12,382 bases of DNA. Source: Chrysochromulina tobinii (Eukaryota > Haptophyta > Prymnesiales > Chrysochromulinaceae). Of this stretch, positions 1 to 7,037 are shown piece after piece; the stretch's first letter is position 1, and each line of letters opens with the position of its first letter. Under the pieces are notes generated by a model that saw nothing but the letters and a program-made list of their open reading frames with translations, made no database searches and was not told the DNA's origin. The stretch spans positions 1-12,382 of the forward strand of contig JWZX01002144.1 in assembly GCA_001275005.1 (NCBI GenBank). Direction: 5' to 3'. Position numbers and translations under genes: made by a program.

Positions 1-3000
1 GGCGACCGCTGTAGCCGCTCCTTCTTTGAAGGCACCCGTCAGGACCGAGTCGATAGCACCATTCGTGAGGTCCGCGAGGGCACCGTCCGCTCCTCGGGCA
101 CCAGACATGTCCTTCGGGCTGCTCGCCGCTTTTATGGTGGGCGAAAGGGGTTCTTCAACAACGGTGTCCGTACGCAGAGGGATGCGGAAGCCCGCCTCCT
201 TGATGCTCTCGTTGCCGACGGGCGTGTGCAACCTGCTTCTCGTCGAGAGGACCTCTCCCTCGAATCCATCTGCTCGCCTACGGCAGTTCAACGTGCAATC
301 GATGGCCTACCTAATTACGCAATGCCTGGACTCGATGGCTTCACGACCGATTACTTCAAAGTAATGACGGCCGTCCGCGAGCGGGCAGGAGGGGAAGGTG
401 AGCGCCCGCCCCACCCATTCTGCGAACTACTCGGGGAAGCCTTCAAAGAAGTCGTCAGACGCCCAGAGGGCCTCCCGTCTGAGATGGTCACCGTCGTGGT
501 CTCTCTTATCTACAAGGAGAAAGGCTATCGTTACGATCTGTCGCGATATCGCCCGATCGCGGTCATGTCGGTCCTCTACAAAATCATGACCCGCTGCATG
601 GCTGATGCTCTGCAACCGTCCCTTCCGTACCTGGTGGCACCAACGCAGAATGCGTTTCAGCGCTCTAAGTATATCTTCGATGATAACCGAACTGTTCTTG
701 ATGCAGCCTCTTACCTTGAACAGAATGGTAGGGGCGGGGTCTTTGTCTTCTGCGACCAGAAGTCTGCTTACCCGCGCGTCCAGTGGAACTTCTTAGCTCG
801 CGTCATGGAACGCATGAACTTGCACCCCGACTTTCGTCGCATGGTAGCGTCCCTATACGAACACGCCTCGGTCCACATAAAAGTAAACGGACAACTCAGT
901 GACAGTTTCGACCCTCAACATGGTCTGCATCAGGGATGTCCCTGCTCGCCGTGCCTGTATCTCCTCTGCTTGCAAACGTTCATGTCCCTCTTGGCAACTG
1001 ATGATGGAGATGGGGATGCGTCCCGCCGCATCCGCGGTATCCAGTTACCCCGAAGGGATGGCTCGCTCGAGGAGACGTACGCACTCGGATACGCGGATGA
1101 CCTCGTGGGCTTGCTCGCGGACGAACAACAGCTGGTCCGGTTTAAGGACCTGCTTGCCGTGTATGAGCGAGGCTCCGGGGCGGAGAATGACTGGGCGGAG
1201 AAAACGGCGGCCATCAGAGTAGGCACCCTTAAATCGTCCACAGCGATGCCGGTCTGGGATGGACCGTCTGAGCTGCAACTCTTTGGTCGTGAGTCGGTGA
1301 TTCGCTACCTAGGTGTCTTCCTTGGCGCACCCTCGGGTGTCGCACGCGAATGGGAGAAGCGAACGACGGCTCGTGTACGTGCTCGCTACGCTCAGTGGAC
1401 CATGCGGGGAGATGCTCGCACCGTCTTTGGGCGGAACATCGTGGTCCGCAATTCGGTGATGGCGGTCTGCTGGTATTTGGTATCGAACCAATGCCCCCCG
1501 AATCTTGATGATATGCTTGCCGCATGGGAGCGTGAGACGTGGACGTTTGTTGAGCAACCGGGCAGCGCGACTCTCCTCCAACCCCAGGGGCGAGACTCTG
1601 CGGTTCATGCGGCCCCACGCGCTCTCCTCGTACAGGACTACCCGGAGGGGGGAGCTCGATGCCTTGACATTGAAACCTTTACACGTGCCCTCTACATGCG
1701 TCACGTCCGCCGCCTTCTTGACCCTATTGAGCAAGGTTGGAAGGGCATGGTGATGCACTGGCTTGATCAACACTATGGTTTCCTTCGCCAAGGCTACCGC
1801 CTTCTGCTCTCTGCCTGTGACTTTCTTGCGGTCCTCGATGGCACTGTTCCTCCGTTTTGGCAAAATGTCCTTGTTTCATGGGGTATGTTCGCTGCCCCAT
1901 TGCCACTTGCGGAAGCCCCAATCCCGTCTTCCCCTCGGGATCTGGCTGCGGAAGCTCGCGCTCATACCGCGGCCAGCTGCGACTTCGACGCTATCTGGGA
2001 TGGGGGCGCCTCGCGCCCCGCCATTCCTCTCACAGGCTGGACTTTACTCACGGTTGCCCTTGAACCGCTCGCATACAACCAGCTCATCTCTGGAGTGTGG
2101 GGAGCGCGTGTTCGTGAACCCAATCACGCGGCGGACGTTCTTCAGCGTGACCACTCCCGCGGATCTGCCACGCTCACCCGTGTTAGCGCTGCGCGCCGCA
2201 ATCGTGCAGCTATGGTTCTCCGACGCTATCAGCAGATAGCGAATGCGGGGTTCACACACGTGGCGCACCTCCTCGTCGTTGACACGGCGCTTGCTCGGAT
2301 CCGTGTTCGACGCTACGCTGAACTCACCCGACGAGGCCACCCTGCATGTATGGATGCCAAACTATACCAATGCCTCATTAACGGCTTCCCTGCGGCATGG
2401 TGGCAAGTGCTAGATGAGGCGTCTGCCTTGCTACGCTCCCGCCTCGAGACGCACGCGTCACCTACACTGGGGGACTTGGTGCGACTCTTCCCCCTCCCTA
2501 CGGGTTCGTGGGTACGTCTTCCTGATGGCACCGTGCACCAGATCGGGCCAGACGGAATGCCGGCTCCAGGCTCCTCTTTCGAGGTGACCCCCACTAACCG
2601 ACTCACCGGGTCTGCACGCCGGATGCCTCCCGGCGTCACTCGCGACCAGATGTGCGAAGTATTTGTTTGGAGGGAAGTTTGGACCCCCCACAATGAGGAT
2701 GACGCTGCGCAAGAAGAGCGACGTATGCAGAGGGGGGGACGTGGTCGTGCCCACTCTGACCTTGTTTATGGCGGCCCAGTCGAGCTGCCTGGCCTATTGA
2801 GTGGCCCTCCAACACTGGGCTACCCCCATGTGAATGCCAGCCGCTGGACGCTCATGTATGCACGTACGGATAGACTGCGCCCTGCGGTACCATTCATCTC
2901 TGCGGACGCGTCCCATCTGTATGCGATCCAGCTGTCCTACTCGCATACTGTCCCCCGTACCCTCGACCCGAACCACCAGAGCGCTACCTCGACGTCGTGG

Positions 3001-5754
3001 GTGGATGCTCTCGACCACCCTGTGTTGTCAGCGGGGAACGTACGCCTCGCCCTGTTCGGAGGCTTGTGTTGCCCATCACTCCCACGGTGGACGCGTGAGT
3101 GCCATTATCGTACGCTCCTGGACGCTTGGCCTTTGGGCAACGACCGATGCCAACGCACAGGACCGGGTGCCCAACTGTGCCGGATCTGCTGGCGGCTAGG
3201 TCACTGTGCAGGTCTCACCCGCGAGGAGCAACTTGAGACATTCCGTGAGACCACACGTCATGTTCGTCACGATTGCCGTTACGCTGCGGCCCTCATCGAT
3301 ACGTTCGCCCGCGCCGTTGCCTCGATGCTTGGATCCCCAGTGGCGGCTGATCGCGCCCCCGCATGCCTCCTCCGCGAAGTGGGTGCGACCCTTCTCACTG
3401 GTGTCTGCTCGGGCAAAAATCCCTCTGTCCACGAACCATTCGCGATCCTTGTTGCAGAACTCTCCCGTGAGCTCATTGAGCGTCAATGGCGTAACTCCAC
3501 TGACGGCCCGCTTGACTGCTCGCCAACTATCTCTTATCATCGGGTACGGACAGCCCTTGCGACTATCATGCAACTCTCCTGGAGACAAGCATGTGTAGAG
3601 GAGGAGGCGATCCTCATGTGGCTTCAGGAGATCCCCGAACACGACACCCCTACGCAACGCTGGAAAAAGGCGTGGGCAGGCTGGGTCCGTGAGGCGGGCT
3701 CCGGCGTCACACTGGCGCTCCCACTCACCCGGCCTCTAGTCATCGGTGAGCATGATCCGACACCCCCTCTCTCGGTCGTTGTCACGACCGCCCTGCAGGT
3801 CAACGGCCGCTATGTGCGGCTCCGGATAACCGTGGCGCCGGTGCTTGGCCCGATTGTGATCGGAACCCTCCTCCCCCCGGCTTCTGTGTTTGAACTCCCT
3901 CCTCCCCAGGCGACTCAGCCCCCACCGGAGCTTCTCCGCGCCGGAATCCTTTCGATCTACACTGATGGCTCAGGAGAGGCAGATGGTGGGTGGGGGGTTG
4001 TCGTCGTACACGGAGGTCGTGGGACCCAGACTGATACTACGGCCCACCACCATGCTACTTTCTACGGACCGATTACGCTCCAGACGACGGCCCCACCTTT
4101 CTTGGGCGCTGAGCGCGGTACCAACAACGTGGCTGAACTCACGGCCTTTGCGGAAGCCCTCGTGTACCTACGGGACATCGAGGGATCCACCGTGCCCGCC
4201 ATCATTCGCCCAGACTCCACCTATGCCCGCGACGTGGCCCTTGGTACCATCACCGTCTCTGCGAATTGTTCCCTTGCCCGCCAAGTGCGGCAACTATGGA
4301 TTCACGAGGAGGCTCGCCGCGGTGGCCAACTATGGGCTCTACACGTTAAAGCCCACTCCTCTAATAAATGGAACGCAGCGGCGGATCGTGCAGCGGCCCG
4401 CGGTGCTCGCGGTGAGGCCCGAGGCGTAGGGGCAAGGTGGGCGGACTGGCCACCGCTCCCACCCCGCAATCCCCGCGCCCATGAGGTGAGTGAATCTGAG
4501 CGCGTTCTCCGTGCAACACACGCCTTTGGTGTGCTTGCCATCCCTGTCCCTGTTGGCGTTCGCCTGGCGTCGCCGGACCAGATTGAGGCTTGCACACGGG
4601 CCATCCTACTCCGCCTCAACCTGGATAGGAGCCCACGCGCTCCACAGGCAATTGCCCGGGTACGCGCTGCACGGACGCTACTCCTTGATGCTACCCGTCA
4701 GCGTGCGGAGGCTCTCCGCCTCATCCGGGAGGGTCTCCAACCAATTACGCGCGTGTTAACTTGTCCGGTCAATGCCGCTGCCATGCGCCGCTACATTCGA
4801 AACGCAGGGCCGGAAGCGGACGCCCCCAGGGCAGATGGCCTCGGCACACTACGCGAGCGTGCTCGGGACTTCCTACGCGCCCTCGGACAGAACCACGTCG
4901 TTCGCATCACATACCATCACTGTCGACTCGGCGCTGCCCTCGTCGCGGCAGGATTCATATGCACCGCTCGCGAGTACGCCCTCCGAGGGGATGTAGACCC
5001 CTTCCGACTCCCACGTGCCCTGCGTGATGTTGCCTTCGCTGGCCGTGGTCATGACCTGGATGACTCGGCCTCCTACCCTCGTGCGTGCCTTGATGTGTTC
5101 CAATCGGGGCGTGAACAGTCCAGACTGTTCCTCACGCACCGTGAGCAAGTTCTTGCTGAGGTTGGGCTCTTCTTCCTTGGACCCCATGTCCCAGCACCTG
5201 CGCGCCGCAAGGCCGCGAAAGACCTGTTCAATGCCCTCGATAATGATGGCTCCCTGGAGGCTTGGGAACGACGCCAGGGTTGCCCGGCGATGATGCAAAT
5301 GCCCCCCTTTGCGGTTGGGACGGAAGGGGAGGTCTTCAGCCTCCGAGCTTACCAAGATAGCCGCCGCGCACTGACAGGCGAGTTTACTCGTCGGATGCCC
5401 ACACTGGTTGCCTTTGTCCGCGCTTGGCTTGCACTCAACAAGCCCGAAAACGAGCACAAGTTTGCACTCACGGCCAAGTCCTTTTTCCTTCAGGAGGCGG
5501 AAGGCCTCTCGCGCGCCGTGAAGCTTGCCTGGTCACGCTTGAGGGGCGCTGGGGAAATCACGAGCTTACAACATGATGGTGTCGTCATGGTACTCTCTCA
5601 AGGCGTGACCCCTATGGATGCATGTGCTGCCTTGACGGAGGTGTGTACTGCGGCACTTGGCTATACGCAGCCCGTCGAGGAGAAGCCCTTTCAATTCGAC
5701 CCTGGAGACTCGGAGGATGACCGGGACAGTGTTGCGGATGTGGACGCGCTCTAA
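1..5754 (+). CDS. LINE (non-LTR retrotransposon) polyprotein: reverse transcriptase, zinc finger, RNase H, Pol A-like C-terminal domain; 5' end outside window
   Basis: The frame is open from base 1 to the TAA at 5752-5754 (1,917 codons). The first in-window start (GTG at 226) is internal, because the preceding codons encode the LINE linker that starts GDRCSRSFFEGTR. The protein should copy element RNA at a nicked chromosomal target. RT motifs: PGLDGF (about 325-345), motif A FCDQKSAYPRV with Asp at 754, motif B QGCPCSP (about 931-951), motif C YADD (1090-1101) and LGVFLG (about 1309-1326). A LINE-like thumb region follows. A zf-RVT-like C-x2-C...H-x4-C lies at 3178-3276. RNase H has Asp 3964, Glu 4135, Asp 4213, His 4354 and Asp 4384; the last two are 10 residues apart, as in E. 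coli RNase HI. About 440 more residues follow, resembling a family A DNA polymerase. An endonuclease domain is expected upstream but is not visible. RT and RNase H are certain; the C-terminal call is inference. Confidence 0.95.
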   Translation, partial: GDRCSRSFFEGTRQDRVDSTIREVREGTVRSSGTRHVLRAARRFYGGRKGFFNNGVRTQRDAEARLLDALVADGRVQPASRREDLSLESICSPTAVQRAIDGLPNYAMPGLDGFTTDYFKVMTAVRERAGGEGERPPHPFCELLGEAFKEVVRRPEGLPSEMVTVVVSLIYKEKGYRYDLSRYRPIAVMSVLYKIMTRCMADALQPSLPYLVAPTQNAFQRSKYIFDDNRTVLDAASYLEQNGRGGVFVFCDQKSAYPRVQWNFLARVMERMNLHPDFRRMVASLYEHASVHIKVNGQLSDSFDPQHGLHQGCPCSPCLYLLCLQTFMSLLATDDGDGDASRRIRGIQLPRRDGSLEETYALGYADDLVGLLADEQQLVRFKDLLAVYERGSGAENDWAEKTAAIRVGTLKSSTAMPVWDGPSELQLFGRESVIRYLGVFLGAPSGVAREWEKRTTARVRARYAQWTMRGDARTVFGRNIVVRNSVMAVCWYLVSNQCPPNLDDMLAAWERETWTFVEQPGSATLLQPQGRDSAVHAAPRALLVQDYPEGGARCLDIETFTRALYMRHVRRLLDPIEQGWKGMVMHWLDQHYGFLRQGYRLLLSACDFLAVLDGTVPPFWQNVLVSWGMFAAPLPLAEAPIPSSPRDLAAEARAHTAASCDFDAIWDGGASRPAIPLTGWTLLTVALEPLAYNQLISGVWGARVREPNHAADVLQRDHSRGSATLTRVSAARRNRAAMVLRRYQQIANAGFTHVAHLLVVDTALARIRVRRYAELTRRGHPACMDAKLYQCLINGFPAAWWQVLDEASALLRSRLETHASPTLGDLVRLFPLPTGSWVRLPDGTVHQIGPDGMPAPGSSFEVTPTNRLTGSARRMPPGVTRDQMCEVFVWREVWTPHNEDDAAQEERRMQRGGRGRAHSDLVYGGPVELPGLLSGPPTLGYPHVNASRWTLMYARTDRLRPAVPFISADASHLYAIQLSYSHTVPRTLDPNHQSATSTSWVDALDHPVLSAGNVRLALFGGLCCPSLPRWTRECHYRTLLDAWPLGNDRCQRTGPGAQLCRICWRLGHCAGLTREEQLETFRETTRHVRHDCRYAAALIDTFARAVASMLGSPVAADRAPACLLREVGATLLTGVCSGKNPSVHEPFAILVAELSRELIERQWRNSTDGPLDCSPTISYHRVRTALATIMQLSWRQACVEEEAILMWLQEIPEHDTPTQRWKKAWAGWVREAGSGVTLALPLTRPLVIGEHDPTPPLSVVVTTALQVNGRYVRLRITVAPVLGPIVIGTLLPPASVFELPPPQATQPPPELLRAGILSIYTDGSGEADGGWGVVVVHGGRGTQTDTTAHHHATFYGPITLQTTAPPFLGAERGTNNVAELTAFAEALVYLRDIEGSTVPAIIRPDSTYARDVALGTITVSANCSLARQVRQLWIHEEARRGGQLWALHVKAHSSNKWNAAADRAAARGARGEARGVGARWADWPPLPPRNPRAHEVSESERVLRATHAFGVLAIPVPVGVRLASPDQIEACTRAILLRLNLDRSPRAPQAIARVRAARTLLLDATRQRAEALRLIREGLQPITRVLTCPVNAAAMRRYIRNAGPEADAPRADGLGTLRERARDFLRALGQNHVVRITYHHCRLGAALVAAGFICTAREYALRGDVDPFRLPRALRDVAFAGRGHDLDDSASYPRACLDVFQSGREQSRLFLTHREQVLAEVGLFFLGPHVPAPARRKAAKDLFNALDNDGSLEAWERRQGCPAMMQMPPFAVGTEGEVFSLRAYQDSRRALTGEFTRRMPTLVAFVRAWLALNKPENEHKFALTAKSFFLQEAEGLSRAVKLAWSRLRGAGEITSLQHDGVVMVLSQGVTPMDACAALTEVCTAALGYTQPVEEKPFQFDPGDSEDDRDSVADVDAL
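4860..5660 (+). other. Putative family A-like DNA polymerase palm/fingers domain at the C-terminus of the LINE polyprotein
   Basis: Seen: D-x-S in GHDLDDSASYPRA (motif A-like, Asp codon 5059), RRKAAK (Arg 5206, Lys 5218; motif B-like), and LQHDGVVM (His 5572, Asp 5575; motif C-like). Asp to Arg is 49 residues and Asp to Lys is 53. These equal D705-R754 and D705-K758 of E. coli DNA polymerase I. Asp to the motif C Asp is 172 residues, against 177 in Pol I. The segment before motif A (PFRLPRALRDVAF) and the helix before motif C (FFLQEAEGLSRAV) also follow Pol A layout. Differences: Tyr replaces Glu710, Asn/Asp replace the Tyr766 region, and Gly follows the HD. Inference: an active or diverged DNA-dependent polymerase module. 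It could instead be an unrelated helical domain with chance motif matches. Confidence 0.55.
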
Positions 5755-5801
5755 CGCGTCCTAATGCTCCCCCGAACCCATGACCCCCCGCAAGCTTATC
5801 C

Positions 5802-5853
5802 CGCCCAGTCCCCCTCTGAGAGTCTCCCGGCAAGCTACGGCCCCGGAGCAGGG
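5802..5853 (+). repeat. 3' UTR direct repeat, copy 1
   Basis: This 52-base segment starts CGCCCAG, contains CCTCTGAGAG and ends in GCTACGGCCCCGGAGCAGGG. It recurs at 5929-5980 with only a few mismatches. It lies 48 bases after the retrotransposon stop codon. The 127-base spacing, plus a similarly placed hairpin after each copy, suggests a diverged tandem duplication of a 3' UTR unit. Confidence 0.85.
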
Positions 5854-5886
5854 ATGCTGGTGCGTGCTATGCTTGCGCCCCTTTGT

Positions 5887-5900
5887 GCCCCTCGGGGGGC
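5887..5900 (+). other. Short hairpin after 3' UTR repeat copy 1
   Basis: GCCCC and GGGGC arms can pair across a very short loop, starting 85 bases after the start of repeat copy 1. A matching GC-rich hairpin sits 89 bases after the start of copy 2. Possible RNA structure in the element's 3' UTR; the stem is small and function is unproven. Confidence 0.4.
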
Positions 5901-5928
5901 TCCGTTCTGGCATCCACAGGCGCCGCCT

Positions 5929-5980
5929 CGCCCAGCGTCCCTCTGAGAGGCTCCCGGTCAGCTACGGCCCCGGAGCAGGG
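5929..5980 (+). repeat. 3' UTR direct repeat, copy 2
   Basis: Second copy of the 52-base unit found at 5802-5853. The 20 bases at its 3' end (GCTACGGCCCCGGAGCAGGG) are identical in both copies. The differences are confined to a few bases near CTCCCGG. Confidence 0.85.
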
Positions 5981-6017
5981 CCTCTGGCGCGACCCTCGCC
6001 TGTGTTGCTTCTGCGTC

Positions 6018-6031
6018 TCCCCCGAGGGGGA
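6018..6031 (+). other. Short hairpin after 3' UTR repeat copy 2
   Basis: TCCCC and GGGGA arms with a 4-base loop. This is the positional counterpart of the hairpin at 5887-5900. The primary sequence differs between the two hairpins while pairing is kept, which is weak support for a selected RNA structure. Confidence 0.4.
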
Positions 6032-7037
6032 TGGTATGGTGTGAGCATGTGCCCCACCTCTTCACACACACGCACCGTCGGCTCATTCGTGGGCCCGCCT
6101 CGCCGTCTACTTAATGATCGTAATCTCTCTCCTCTTCATCTGCTTCCTCCCCTGGGGCTCATCCTCTTCTGCCGGCGCTGGGGACTCTTCGCCGAGTGAC
6201 GCTTGATGACGGGCCCGCTGCTTCCGAGACACATCTCTGCCTAGGCCGATGATCCTCCTGGAGTACCGGGGGGGGAGACTGAGGATGGCATTTGTTGAGT
6301 TCGGTATAGCATGTCCCGCCGCCTTAGCTAGAGACCGGTTTGGTTTCTTTCTAACAAGCCTCTTACCCCGAGCCTATAGAGTATTCGAAACCAATTTACG
6401 TATCCGCGCCCCGTTCACTAAGTGGGAGCCTGGGATGCCGGTCCCCCGTGTGTGAAGGAACTCCTGTTGCAGGGGGAAGGGTGTAGACTATCGGTGACGA
6501 CCGGCTAGCAGCTTCCATTGAGCAGCCGGTGTTAATAACGCGTTGTGTGTTCCACACGTTGCTCCAAACACCGAACTTGCGTGCGAACGAAACTGGCGAA
6601 AACGGCGCGGCGGCCGCAGGCGGGCGGGCGGCGGCGCCGCGAGTTGTGCGAGACTATGTGACGTTAACACGACAGACTATGTGAGGGTGACCTGGTATTC
6701 ATTATGAATACACACAACACGTATGTACCGGTAAGCAGCACAGCCGTGAAAACAATACAATACAATACAGGCCAGGCCTCACATGAGACACATGCAGACG
6801 GAGAGCTGAGAAACAGCCATACATGGCCATAAAGAGAGAAAGTATTCATACTGGTCTGAAGGAGAGAGCGGACCTTCACGCTGCGAACCATGCGTGTGCG
6901 GGTCGACGCTCTCCGGAGCGGCGACACTGGGGAATTTCCGAAAGGTTTGCAACACCTGTGAATGGCTGATTACGGATCGTGCATGTTTTTTGCCCGCCCG
7001 CCGAGACTGGACCGCCTGACGAGCGAGGTTTCGCAGA
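6032..7037. other. Non-coding region between retrotransposon and dioxygenase gene
   Basis: No supported gene, tRNA or rRNA is visible; the open frames are short, lack recognisable motifs and overlap repeats. Content includes a very GC-rich block at about 6604-6650. An 11-base direct repeat AGACTATGTGA lies at 6651-6661 and 6674-6684. A short AATAC run (AACAATACAATACAATACAG) lies at 6751-6770. The region should include the end of the retrotransposon and the promoter and 5' UTR of the downstream gene. No TATA box or other promoter element could be recognised. Confidence 0.6.

Larger units (their letters stand above)
1..6031 (+). mobile_element. Non-LTR retrotransposon (LINE with RNase H), 5' truncated by the window edge, 3' end not resolved
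   Basis: The coding frame covers nearly all of this interval and belongs to an apurinic-endonuclease-type or related LINE, judging by the order RT, zf-RVT, RNase H. No long terminal repeats, integrase or aspartic protease are seen, which argues against an LTR element. The 3' flank after the stop contains a 52-bp repeat pair and two hairpins, which I include as probable 3' UTR. No poly(A) or clear microsatellite tail and no target-site duplication could be identified, so the right boundary is a guess and could lie anywhere up to about 6770. The unbroken frame suggests a young or selectively maintained copy. Confidence 0.8.

Noticed and set aside
226-228. GTG at 226 as the retrotransposon start codon
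   Set aside because: The same frame is open back to base 1 and encodes recognisable LINE linker sequence, so the true start is upstream of the window.
5050-5085. DDSASYPRA as a family B DNA polymerase motif (D-x2-S-x-YP)
   Set aside because: It superficially fits, but the downstream RRKAAK and HD pair, and the residue spacing, match family A better; no YxDTDS-type motif C is present.
4873-5457. 194-codon minus-strand frame opposite the retrotransposon C-terminus
   Set aside because: Antisense shadow; the plus strand carries the ordered polymerase-like motifs.
5780-6199. 139-codon frame after the retrotransposon stop
   Set aside because: It spans the repeated 3' UTR units, has no recognisable motif, and its composition follows GC content.
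6651-6770. AGACTATGTGA repeat and AATAC run as a retrotransposon tail or target-site duplication
   Set aside because: Both are short and not positioned symmetrically around the element. The left end of the element is not in the window, so a target-site duplication cannot be tested.
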